Both the position numbers and the translations under genes were made by a program. Below are positions 36,254-46,910 of a DNA stretch of 64,000 bases, one piece after another. The notes below the pieces were generated by a model that was not told where the DNA came from, searched no databases, and was given only the letters and a program-made list of their open reading frames with translations. The number at the start of each line of letters is the position of its first letter. The stretch's first letter is position 1. Source of the DNA: CAVTJL01 sp963735065 (lineage in GTDB: Bacteria > Pseudomonadota > Alphaproteobacteria > Geminicoccales > Geminicoccaceae); the NCBI GenBank assembly GCA_963735065.1, contig CAVTJL010000001.1:2542001-2606000 (forward strand), written 5' to 3'.

Positions 36254-38896
36254 ATGAGTTTTGCGCCCAGGGCGGTTCGGCTGGCGACGGCCGTCGTCGA
36301 GAAGCCGCGGGTGCGTCGCCAGGCGACCTACCGGCGAAGGCTCGTCACTTGGCTTCTCGCCAACTGGCCCTACCTGCTGGGCGCCGCGCTGTTCTGTGTG
36401 GCTGTCGGCGTCCTGCATCATGTGCTGAGCCAGTTCCACTACCGGGATCTGCGCCACGCCCTGAGCACGATTGGCTGGCATCGGATCTTTATCGCGATGG
36501 CCGGCACGGCGGTCAGCTTCATGGCGCTCGTCGGCTACGAGCATTTCGCGCTCGCGTTCGCCGAGCGGCGCCTGCCCCTCCGCCGCACCGCGCTCGCCTC
36601 GTTCGTCGCCCAATCGATCGCGCACTCGACCGGCCTCGCGGCCGTCGTCGGCGCCGGGCTGCGCTACCAGCTTTATGCCGGGCAGGGGCTGGGGCCCGTC
36701 GACGTCGCCAAGGTCCAGGCCTTCTTCTCGATCACCTTCGGCCTCGGGATCACGACGCTCGTCGGCGTCGTCCTCCTCCTTGAGCCGGACTTCCTCCTCG
36801 GCGTGATCCCTGTTCCGCAGAGCCTCTGGCGCCTCGTCGGGCTTCTCGCTCTCGGTGTGGTCGTTGGCTATCTCGGGTGGAGCTGGCGAGCCCGCAGGCC
36901 GTTCACGATCTTGGGCCATGTGATCGAGGTGCCCCGGCCTCAGGTAACCTTGATCCAGATCGGCCTGGGCCTGATCGACCTCGCCTCGGCCGGTGCCGCC
37001 CTCTGGGTTCTCTTGCCGGCTGGTCTCGACGTCGGCTACGGCCAGCTCCTTGCGATGTTCGTGATGGCGATCGTGGTCGGGGCGGCCAGCCACGTGCCGG
37101 GCGCTCTCGGCGTCTTCGAGGGAGCGATGGTGCTGCAGCTGCAGCCACCCAACGACCTGATGGTTCAGGTCATCGGAGCGCTCCTCGTCTTCCGTGCCAT
37201 CTACTACATCCTCCCGCTCTGTCTGGGCTCCGGGCTTCTCGCTGCCGTGGAGATCGGCCGGTGGCGCAGCTGGCTGCAGAGCTCGGGCGAGCGGGCGTTC
37301 CGCTGGGTGAGCCTGCTGGTCCCGACGGCCGCGGCTGGGCTCGTCGTCCTGGCGGGCACCGTGCTGCTCCTCTCGGGTGCGACGCCCGAGGTCCACTCGC
37401 GGCTGGTGGCGCTCTCGATCCTGGTGCCGACGCCAGTCATCGCCGTCGCGCACTATCTGGGCAGCCTGATCGGCGTCGTCCTGCTGTTCCTCGCCCGCCC
37501 GCTGCGGCGGCGCGTCCGGGGCGCCTGGTCGGCGGCAGTGGTCCTGCTGGGCGCCGGTGTGGCCACCACCGTCCTCAAGGGACTGGATAGCGAGGCGGCA
37601 GCGCTGGTGCTGCTCGTGCTGCTTATCCTTCTCCCGCTGAAGCCTGAGTTCTATCGCCAGTCGCGGCTGGTCGAGGAGCGCGTCTCCTCCGGTTGGTGGG
37701 CCATGGCGACGATTGTCGTGCTGGCTGCGCTCTGGCTGGCCTTCTTCGGGCTCAAATATCCAGAGCATGGCCAGGGGTTCTGGTGGCAGTCGGGTCTTCA
37801 CCCGGAGGCGCCGCGCTCGCTGCACGCCACCCTTGCCGCCCTGGCACTGCTCGCCGGGCTCAGCTTGGCATCGCTGTTCCGTCGCTCGCCGGCCGGCCCT
37901 CATGTGGCGACGCCCCAGGAGCTGGCATTGGCCCGGGAGGTCGTCCTACGCGACGGCGACGCTGATTCCTGGCTGGCGCTTACAGGTGACAAGGCCGTTC
38001 ACTTCGACCCGACGGGTCGAGCCTTCATCAGCTACGGCGTCTCCGGCGGAAGCTGGATAGCGATGGGCGAGCCCGTCGGGCCGCCCGATCTCTGGCCGAA
38101 GCTGGTCTGGGACTTCCACGAGGCCGCGGATCGTCACGGCGCCTATACCGCGTTCTACGAGGTGGGCTCGGATAGCCTGCCGCTTCTGCTCGACCTCGGC
38201 CTCGAGTTCGTCGAGCTGGGCGAGAGGGCGCGTGTGCCGCTGGCCGAGTTCGATCTGCGGGGCAAGCGACGCGCCGACCTGCGGAGCGCGCGCAGCCGGG
38301 CTGCCAAGAGCGGCGTTCAGTTCACCGTGCTTGAGCCGGAAGAGGTGCCGGCGGTGCTGGACGAGCTGGAGGCTGTCTCGGCGGCCTGGCTCTCGGAGCA
38401 CGGTGGCCGGGAGCGGCATTTCTCTCAAGGGTTCTTCTGCCGCGACTATGTTGCCGGTGGCCCGGTGGCGGTTCTTGGCCGTGCGGGCGCCATCGTCGCC
38501 TTCTCGAATTTGTGGCTCTCGGCCGATGGCAGCGAGGCCAGCATGGATCTCGTTCGCTCCGCAGGTGAGGGGGCCCAAGGTGCGATGAGCCTCCTCGTGG
38601 CCGAGACCATGCTGTGGGCCAAGCAGCGCGGCTGCCAGTGGTTCCTGCTCGGCGTGGCGCCATCTCGGGAGCCCGGCGACCATCGGCTCTCGGTGCTCTG
38701 GCCGCCCTATGGCCGGCCACTTCTCCGCCACGGCGCGCAGTTCCATGATGCCCGCGGGCTCAGGGCTTTCATGGAGAAGCTCGATCCGGTCTGGGAGCCG
38801 GTCTTCCTCCTTCATCCGGCCCGGGCCCTGCCGGAGGTTCTTGCCGATCTCACGGCGCTCATCGTCGACCGGGATCGAGCGGGGGTGCGGAGATGA
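36254..38896 (+). CDS. mprF: bifunctional lysylphosphatidylglycerol flippase/synthetase MprF
   Basis: An 880-residue membrane protein. About residues 35-550 hold numerous membrane segments of the flippase part, with AQSIAHSTGLAAVVGAGLRY as a recognisable block. The C-terminal 320 residues form the cytoplasmic aminoacyltransferase (tandem GNAT-like folds): KAVHFDPTGRAFISYGVSGG, RSARSRAAKSGVQF and GSEASMDLVR. MprF uses aminoacyl-tRNA, usually lysyl-tRNA, to modify phosphatidylglycerol, reducing membrane negative charge and giving resistance to cationic peptides. Whether Lys, Ala or Arg is used cannot be told. The next gene, hutF, overlaps its stop by 4 bases. Confidence 0.92.
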   Translation: MSFAPRAVRLATAVVEKPRVRRQATYRRRLVTWLLANWPYLLGAALFCVAVGVLHHVLSQFHYRDLRHALSTIGWHRIFIAMAGTAVSFMALVGYEHFALAFAERRLPLRRTALASFVAQSIAHSTGLAAVVGAGLRYQLYAGQGLGPVDVAKVQAFFSITFGLGITTLVGVVLLLEPDFLLGVIPVPQSLWRLVGLLALGVVVGYLGWSWRARRPFTILGHVIEVPRPQVTLIQIGLGLIDLASAGAALWVLLPAGLDVGYGQLLAMFVMAIVVGAASHVPGALGVFEGAMVLQLQPPNDLMVQVIGALLVFRAIYYILPLCLGSGLLAAVEIGRWRSWLQSSGERAFRWVSLLVPTAAAGLVVLAGTVLLLSGATPEVHSRLVALSILVPTPVIAVAHYLGSLIGVVLLFLARPLRRRVRGAWSAAVVLLGAGVATTVLKGLDSEAAALVLLVLLILLPLKPEFYRQSRLVEERVSSGWWAMATIVVLAALWLAFFGLKYPEHGQGFWWQSGLHPEAPRSLHATLAALALLAGLSLASLFRRSPAGPHVATPQELALAREVVLRDGDADSWLALTGDKAVHFDPTGRAFISYGVSGGSWIAMGEPVGPPDLWPKLVWDFHEAADRHGAYTAFYEVGSDSLPLLLDLGLEFVELGERARVPLAEFDLRGKRRADLRSARSRAAKSGVQFTVLEPEEVPAVLDELEAVSAAWLSEHGGRERHFSQGFFCRDYVAGGPVAVLGRAGAIVAFSNLWLSADGSEASMDLVRSAGEGAQGAMSLLVAETMLWAKQRGCQWFLLGVAPSREPGDHRLSVLWPPYGRPLLRHGAQFHDARGLRAFMEKLDPVWEPVFLLHPARALPEVLADLTALIVDRDRAGVRR

Positions 38897-40278
38897 CCGA
38901 AGGCGTCGAGGCTTTTCATCTCGAGCGTGCGCTCCTGCCCGGTGGCTGGGCGGCTGAGGTGCGCCTCGAGATCGACCCCGCCGGCACGATCCTGACGGTG
39001 GAGCCCGGCAGCGATTCCATGGGCGCAGAGCCCCTCCGGGGCGCTGTCCTGCCCGGCATGGTGAACGTTCACTGCCATGCATTCCAGAGGGCCATGGCGG
39101 GTCTCGCCGAGTGCCTCGAGCCGGGCGAGGCCAGCTTCTGGAGCTGGCGCGAGACCATGTACGCCTTTCTCGCCCGTCTCGGGCCCGAGGACGTCCGGGC
39201 GGTCGCGGCCGAGCTGTACCTTGAGCTGCTCGAGGCCGGCTACACGAGCGTCGTCGAGTTCCACTATCTCCATCATGACGTCGACGGCCGGCCCTATGCC
39301 GATCCCGCTCTCCTCTCGCTCATGATCCATGAGGCGGCGCGCGAGGTCGGCATGGGGCTGACCCTGCTGCCGGCGCTCTATGTCACGGGTGGGTTCGGCG
39401 ACCAGCCGCCAAGCCCGGGGCAGCGACGCTTCGTCATGGACCCGGCTGCGTTCATGCGGCTGCTGGAGCGGCTGGAGCACGTCTTCCGCGATGACCCCGA
39501 GCGCCGGCTCGGCATTGCGCCCCACTCCCTACGGGCCGTCCCGCCGCGCCAGCTCGGCGAGGTGATCGGGGCGGCAACCGGCCGGGACGCCTCCATACCG
39601 ATCCATATTCATGTGGCCGAGCAGGTTCGCGAGGTGCGCGAGTGTCTGGACCTCACCGGCCGGCGTCCGGTGCAGCGGCTGTTCGAGATCGCGCAGCCCG
39701 GCCAAGCCTGGTGCCTCGTCCATGCCACGCATATGGACGACCAGGAGATGGACCTCGTGGCGACAAGCGGGGCCGTCGTGGGCCTTTGTCCCACCACGGA
39801 GGCCAATCTCGGCGACGGCATCTTTCGCCTGGCCGATCATCTCCAGCGCCACGGGCGCATCGCCATCGGCTCCGACAGCAATGTATGCGCATGTCCGGCC
39901 GAGGAGCTGCGGCTTCTCGAGTATGGCCAGCGGCTCACCGAGCTCCGCCGGCTGGTCGGAGCGGACGAGGCTCATCCGCACGTCGGATCGCGTCTCTTCT
40001 CGGCTGCGCTGTCCGGGGGCGCTCAAGCAGCGGGGCGGCCGGTCGGCCGTCTCGCGCCGGGATGCCGAGCCGATCTCGTGGTGCTCGACGAGGACGATCC
40101 CAGGCTCGTCGATCCCCACGATGACCGCCTCCTGGATGCGCTCATCTTCGCCGGCCGCGGCCTGCCTGTCCGCCACGTGATGGTGGGTGGGCGATGGCAG
40201 GTGCGGGACGGCGTTCATCCGGCCCGGAACGCCGTGCGCAGCGCCTTCCGGTCAACGATGAGGCGGCTGCTCGCCTGA
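38893..40278 (+). CDS. hutF: formimidoylglutamate deiminase
   Basis: A 461-residue zinc amidohydrolase of the HutF type, which turns N-formimino-glutamate into N-formylglutamate in the five-step histidine degradation pathway. The metal motif is VHCHAFQRAM (His60, His62), followed by ASFWSWRETMY, a segment typical of HutF, then HIHVAEQ (about 237-243) and the metal Asp in IGSDSN (about 325). The ATG is inside the mprF stop codon. No other hut gene is present in the window, and the link to mprF is odd. Confidence 0.9.
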   Translation: MTEGVEAFHLERALLPGGWAAEVRLEIDPAGTILTVEPGSDSMGAEPLRGAVLPGMVNVHCHAFQRAMAGLAECLEPGEASFWSWRETMYAFLARLGPEDVRAVAAELYLELLEAGYTSVVEFHYLHHDVDGRPYADPALLSLMIHEAAREVGMGLTLLPALYVTGGFGDQPPSPGQRRFVMDPAAFMRLLERLEHVFRDDPERRLGIAPHSLRAVPPRQLGEVIGAATGRDASIPIHIHVAEQVREVRECLDLTGRRPVQRLFEIAQPGQAWCLVHATHMDDQEMDLVATSGAVVGLCPTTEANLGDGIFRLADHLQRHGRIAIGSDSNVCACPAEELRLLEYGQRLTELRRLVGADEAHPHVGSRLFSAALSGGAQAAGRPVGRLAPGCRADLVVLDEDDPRLVDPHDDRLLDALIFAGRGLPVRHVMVGGRWQVRDGVHPARNAVRSAFRSTMRRLLA

Positions 40279-40383
40279 GCCCGAGCCTTCCGGGAGCACC
40301 GCCGTCACGTCGCAGGTGCAGGTCCTGCCATAGTCCTGTCGCGCTCCTCCTCTTTGATAGGCTGGGCCTGCGAGGAGAGGGAC

Positions 40384-40623
40384 ATGACGAGGGGTATCGA
40401 GAAGACGACGGGAGCCGAGCGGTGTGGATCTGCGCTGCGACCAACGGGTGACCATCGCCACGCGTTGACCAACGCCGACGCATTCATCCAGGCGGCGCTG
40501 GAAGATCCCATCATCCGCCTTGTGATGCGACGGGATGGCATCACGGCAGTCGATGTCGTGGAGGTGATCCGCCAGGCCCGCTCGAGGGTGGGCACGCGGC
40601 CCTCGGCCTGGGCCGAGCCCTAA
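40384..40623 (+). CDS. small protein of unknown function
   Basis: A 79-residue soluble protein. The C-terminal half, ALEDPIIRLVMRRDGITAVD followed by a helix-forming VVEVIRQARSR, looks compact and alpha-helical. GAGGAGAGG before the ATG is a good ribosome-binding site; an in-frame ATG at 40354 is less likely. No family recognised. It is convergent with the Lin0512 gene, 5 bases apart. Confidence 0.5.
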   Translation: MTRGIEKTTGAERCGSALRPTGDHRHALTNADAFIQAALEDPIIRLVMRRDGITAVDVVEVIRQARSRVGTRPSAWAEP

Positions 40624-40628
40624 GGGCG

Positions 40629-40985
40629 TCAGCCGGTGGTGAGGAGCGACACCTCGATCGCAGCGTTGACGACGCAGATGAGCCCGTCATCGAGGCCGTT
40701 CGGAACCATCATCCCGCCGGGACCGACCTCGACCGAGACCTCACCGTGCGGCAGCGATGCGCGGACCGCCTCGATGTCGGGCGCTCCCGCTGCTGCAGGC
40801 ACGCCGAGGCGCACGAGCACGCCCATCCGCGTTCTCTGGCCGTCGACCAGCCGGCGCATGGCCGGCAGATAGTTGTGACCGATCGCATTCCGGACGGCAC
40901 GGATGGCCGCCTTGGTGACGTCCTGGCCCTGCAGGTCGACACCGGTGCCGATCTCGATGAACATCACGTCCCGCGATGGTGCCAT
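40629..40985 (-). CDS. Lin0512 family protein, unknown function
   Basis: A 118-residue protein matching the conserved Lin0512 family by its opening FIEIGTGVDLQGQDVTKAAI, the AIGHNYLPAMRRL segment and the ending DDGLICVVNAAIEVSLL. Members are short, cytoplasmic and of unknown function. The ATG at 40985 is chosen because the family starts here; the frame stays open to 41099. It lies downstream of the ugpC-like gene on the same strand, but a hairpin at 41101-41129 separates them. Confidence 0.82.
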   Translation of the reverse strand: MAPSRDVMFIEIGTGVDLQGQDVTKAAIRAVRNAIGHNYLPAMRRLVDGQRTRMGVLVRLGVPAAAGAPDIEAVRASLPHGEVSVEVGPGGMMVPNGLDDGLICVVNAAIEVSLLTTG

Positions 40986-41100
40986 GGTCTGATCCTCGTG
41001 GTCCTGCAAGGCAACACGACACGGCATGACGGACGCGCACTGGCCGGCCGGCAAGCGGTCGTCTGGGAAGGGCAAGAAAGCAGAGCTGATCTGGAGCACG

Positions 41101-41129
41101 CTGGGTGGCCGGAAGATTCGGCCACCCAG
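41101..41129 (-). terminator. terminator hairpin after the ugpC-like gene
   Basis: A perfect 11-base stem CTGGGTGGCCG (41101-41111) / CGGCCACCCAG (41119-41129) with a 7-base loop, 32 bases after the ATPase stop on the minus strand. No strong T tract is visible, but the stem is stable and the position fits. Confidence 0.6.
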
Positions 41130-41160
41130 GAGCTGCTAACGACGAGCGTAGCCGGCCGTG

Positions 41161-42234
<1,074 letters not shown>

Positions 42235-42562
42235 GTCCCCGATTCCGCTCTATCGCGCGGTTGCTTGTCACGCAGGCGGCCGCGCTGCCGACCCCACGTG
42301 GACCCATGCGACATGCCGCACGTGGCTGCATTGGGCTGCCGGGGATCATGGCGAGGATGGCGGAGGGCCGCAATCGTCAATGCCCGACCCCGCCGAGCTT
42401 TTCGCTCGCCTGGAGGCCATGGGCGCCTAATATAGGATCACATGCCGCCAAGTGTCGCTCGGCTTCGCGATCCTACGTCTGCATGGGCGCGCGCTCCGGC
42501 GAGGGGCGCAGAGACGTGGGCCATGGAGGCGGTCTCGTCGACGGCTCGACCGGTTGGCGGCC
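42235..42562. other. 328-base gap without an intact gene
   Basis: This stretch lies between the start of the ugpC-like gene and the end of the 164-residue protein, both on the minus strand. It must hold the ugpC promoter near its left end, although no clear -35/-10 pair could be chosen. The only other content noticed is the short open frame at 42380-42430 described separately. Right of it nothing recognisable was found. Confidence 0.5.
42380..42430 (+). pseudogene. possible remnant of a YbaK/ProX-type deacylase N-terminus
   Basis: An open frame of 16 codons, beginning MPDPAELFARLEAMGA and then a TAA. It resembles, from memory, the first residues of YbaK/ProXp-type aminoacyl-tRNA deacylases, which often open with MP...LFARL.ALG. 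A purine-rich GGAGGG about 12 bases upstream of the ATG looks like a former ribosome-binding site. After the stop no family motif is found in any frame, so if real it is only a stub. Chance similarity is quite possible. Confidence 0.25.
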
Positions 42563-43057
42563 TCAGCCGGCTGCGAGGGATGGCTCCTCGGATTCGGACG
42601 GCTCCGCCTCGGGTCCATCGCCTGGAGCGGCGCTCAGGGTTGCCGCATGGGCCGGCTCTTCCGCACACAGTCGCCAGCGGCGGCCGTCTCTCGTGGCCTT
42701 GCCCGCCTGCTCGAGCCGCAGGAGGGCAACACGGATGGACGGCTGCTTGGCGGCCGCGCCGGACGCCTCGCTTCGCTCCTCGATGTCGCGAATCGTCAGG
42801 CCCTCGGTCTCGCCGGCAAGGATCCGGGTGACCTGCTCCTCGACCTGGCCGCGGGGCGCCCGCTTGCGGACCTCGGGAGAGGGGGGCACGCCTCGCCGGC
42901 GCTCGTTCCGCTCGCGAGCCGGCGGCGGGCCACTTTTGGGCATGGCGCTCGCAGCCGAGACGATCTGCTTGAGCGCGTCATTGTAGCCGGCGGCATAGGC
43001 TTCCTGGCGCGCCGCCTCGATCAGCGTTGCGATCTCGTCCAGAATCTTGTCCGCCAT
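42563..43057 (-). CDS. protein of unknown function with possible winged-helix part
   Basis: A 164-residue basic-then-acidic protein. The N-terminus MADKILDEIATLIEAARQEAY is a helix; the middle is proline- and arginine-rich; residues about 70-125 (TRILAGETEGLTIRDIEERS through RVALLRLEQAGKATRDGRRW) look like a small winged-helix domain, and the tail is acidic. No family recognised. It lies 38 bases upstream of nothing on its strand except the gap to ugpC, and follows dnaJ. A DNA-binding or structural role is only a guess. Confidence 0.6.
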   Translation of the reverse strand: MADKILDEIATLIEAARQEAYAAGYNDALKQIVSAASAMPKSGPPPARERNERRRGVPPSPEVRKRAPRGQVEEQVTRILAGETEGLTIRDIEERSEASGAAAKQPSIRVALLRLEQAGKATRDGRRWRLCAEEPAHAATLSAAPGDGPEAEPSESEEPSLAAG

Positions 43058-43095
43058 GCCAGAGGCCTCCCCGCCTCACGCTGCGCGGGACCGGA

Positions 43096-44232
43096 TCACT
43101 CGCGCAGATCGTCCCAGAGCTCCTTGACCTTGGCGAAGAAGCCCTCGGATTCAGGATGCTGGTTGTTCGACTCGCCCCCTGCCTGATCGAACTCTCGCAG
43201 GAGCTCCTCCTGCCGCTTGGTCAGGTTGACGGGCGTCTCGACCATCAGCTCGACCAGCATGTCGCCGCGGGCGTGCGACTGCAGCTCGGTCATGCCCTTG
43301 GCACGCAATCGGATCTGCTTGCCGGTCTGAGTGCCGTCGGGCACGGCGATCTTGATGCGCTTGCCCTCGATCGTCGGCACCTCGACCTGCCCGCCGAGCG
43401 CCGCCGTCGTCATGGGGATCGGGACGCGGCAGAAGAGATGGGCTGCCTCACGCCTGAAAAGGCGATGCGGGGCCACGCCGACGAAGATATAGAGATCACC
43501 CGGCTGCCCGCCGCGCACCCCCGCCTCGCCCTCGCCCGAGAGGCGGATCCGGGTGCCGTCCTCGACCCCGGGGGGGATCGTGACGGCCAGGGTCTTCTCC
43601 TTCTCGACGCGCCCGGCGCCGGCACAGACCCGGCAGGGATTGGTGATCGTCCGCCCGCTGCCCTGACAGGTCGGGCAGGTCCGCTCGACGGTGAAGAAGC
43701 CCTGCTGACTGCGGACGCGGCCTATGCCCCGACAGGTCGGGCACACGGCCGGCTCGCTCCCGCCCTCGCTGCCGCTGCCGCGACACGCGTCGCAAGGCAC
43801 CGAGGTCGGCACGCGGATCTGGGCCTTCTTGCCGGCGAACGCCTCCTCGAGCGTGATCGTGAGATTGTAGCGGAGATCGGCGCCACGGGTGGACGAGCCC
43901 CGGCGGCGGCCACCGCCAGCGAACTCGCCGAAGAGGTCGTCGAACACGTCGGCGAACGAGGAGAAGTCGAAGCCGGCAGCGCCTCGACCGCCACCGGCCA
44001 TCCCTGCCTCGAAGGCCTGGTGGCCGAACTGGTCATAGGCGGCCCGCTTTTGCGGGTCCTTCAGGATCTCGTAGGCCTCGTTGATCTCCTTGAAGCGGGT
44101 CTCCGCCGTCCCGTCACCGGGATTGCGGTCCGGATGCCACTTCATCGCCAGCTGGCGATAGGCCCGCTTCAGCTCCCCGTCGGATGCCGACCGGGCGACG
44201 CCGAGTATCTCGTAGTAGTCGCGCTTCGCCAT
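43096..44232 (-). CDS. dnaJ: chaperone protein DnaJ
   Basis: A 378-residue full-length type I DnaJ. The J-domain (1-70) has HPD at residues 33-35. A Gly-rich stretch follows, then the zinc domain with four repeats: CDACRGSG, CPTCRGIG, CPTCQGSG and CRVCAGAG (about 138-206). The C-terminal substrate-binding part starts after this. DnaJ delivers unfolded proteins to DnaK and stimulates its ATPase. It lies 111 bases downstream of dnaK in the same direction, with a hairpin between. Confidence 0.95.
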   Translation of the reverse strand: MAKRDYYEILGVARSASDGELKRAYRQLAMKWHPDRNPGDGTAETRFKEINEAYEILKDPQKRAAYDQFGHQAFEAGMAGGGRGAAGFDFSSFADVFDDLFGEFAGGGRRRGSSTRGADLRYNLTITLEEAFAGKKAQIRVPTSVPCDACRGSGSEGGSEPAVCPTCRGIGRVRSQQGFFTVERTCPTCQGSGRTITNPCRVCAGAGRVEKEKTLAVTIPPGVEDGTRIRLSGEGEAGVRGGQPGDLYIFVGVAPHRLFRREAAHLFCRVPIPMTTAALGGQVEVPTIEGKRIKIAVPDGTQTGKQIRLRAKGMTELQSHARGDMLVELMVETPVNLTKRQEELLREFDQAGGESNNQHPESEGFFAKVKELWDDLRE

Positions 44233-44285
44233 GTCCTCTTCGTGCCTTCGGGCCCTTGGCCGCGCGCTAAGCCTCGGAACGGCAA

Positions 44286-44315
44286 GGGATCGGGCGCGTC
44301 GCCGCGCCCGATCCC
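44286..44315 (-). terminator. hairpin between dnaK and dnaJ
   Basis: A perfect 13-base stem GGGATCGGGCGCG (44286-44298) / CGCGCCCGATCCC (44303-44315) with a 4-base loop, 28 bases after the dnaK stop. It probably terminates or reduces read-through, so dnaJ would be made at a lower level than dnaK. Confidence 0.65.
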
Positions 44316-44343
44316 CGTCTGTCCCACCGGATCAGCGTGATGC

Positions 44344-46260
<1,917 letters not shown>

Positions 46261-46366
46261 TCCAACCTCTCGCGCGGAACGCGAAGCAATACGATGTTGC
46301 GATGGCGCACGAACCGCGGGTGTCTCACGTCGCATGACGATGGCGGCCGCGCTCGACGTGAGGCTG

Positions 46367-46394
46367 ATATAAGGACCGCGTCTGGGGCCTGCAA
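46367..46394 (-). promoter_or_regulatory. putative dnaK promoter
   Basis: On the minus strand TTGCAG (46394-46389) and TTATAT (46372-46367) are 16 bases apart, about 107 bases upstream of the dnaK ATG. The -10 extends to CCTTATAT, which also resembles heat-shock sigma-32 promoters of alphaproteobacteria. No CIRCE repeat was seen. Confidence 0.4.
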
Positions 46395-46456
46395 CCAGCC
46401 GGCCTCACGCTGTTGCGCGGCGTGGCCCAGCGGATCGAGCGCTCTGGGCTCGAACG

Positions 46457-46894
46457 TCAAACCGCGAGTGGCGAGGTGCCGAGGGAAACCTTCGACGGCC
46501 CGGTCGGCGCGGGCTCGCCCTCGGCGATCGCAGCCCAGCTGGAACGCAGCTCGCCCAGGCGTGCCGCGAGCTCGTCGCAGATCGCCGGATCATCGCGGAG
46601 GTTGATCTGAACGAGTCGATGAAGAATGTAGCCATACAGCCGGTCGAGCAGGCGAGCCACCTCGCCGCCGCGCTCCAGATCGAGGACGGCCTGCAGGCTG
46701 TTGATGATGGCATGCGCCTGCATGACGTGCCGATATCGGTCCTCGACCCGCCGCTCGAGAATGGCTGCCCGCGCCTGCGCGACGCGGCGCATCGCGCCGT
46801 CGTAGAGCATGACGATTTGCCTTGCAGGCGAGATCGTCTCGCTTGCCCGCCCATAGGCGGCGGCCGCGCGCTGGGCCCTCTGCTCTCCCATCAT
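46457..46894 (-). CDS. fliS: flagellar export chaperone FliS
   Basis: A 145-residue helical protein. It begins with AAAAYGRASETISPARQIVMLYDGAMRR, the FliS signature, and contains VLDLERGGEVARLLDRLYGYI. FliS binds the C-terminal end of flagellin in the cytoplasm, keeping it unfolded for export. It is the last gene of the run fliC, flaG-like, fliD, fliS, all on the minus strand, 16 bases after fliD. Confidence 0.9.
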   Translation of the reverse strand: MMGEQRAQRAAAAYGRASETISPARQIVMLYDGAMRRVAQARAAILERRVEDRYRHVMQAHAIINSLQAVLDLERGGEVARLLDRLYGYILHRLVQINLRDDPAICDELAARLGELRSSWAAIAEGEPAPTGPSKVSLGTSPLAV

Positions 46895-46910
46895 CGTCGG
46901 CTCGATGCTC

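Noticed and set aside
46261..46456. A CIRCE element controlling dnaK
   Set aside because: No TTAGCACTC-N9-GAGTGCTAA-like repeat was found; only a possible -35/-10 pair.
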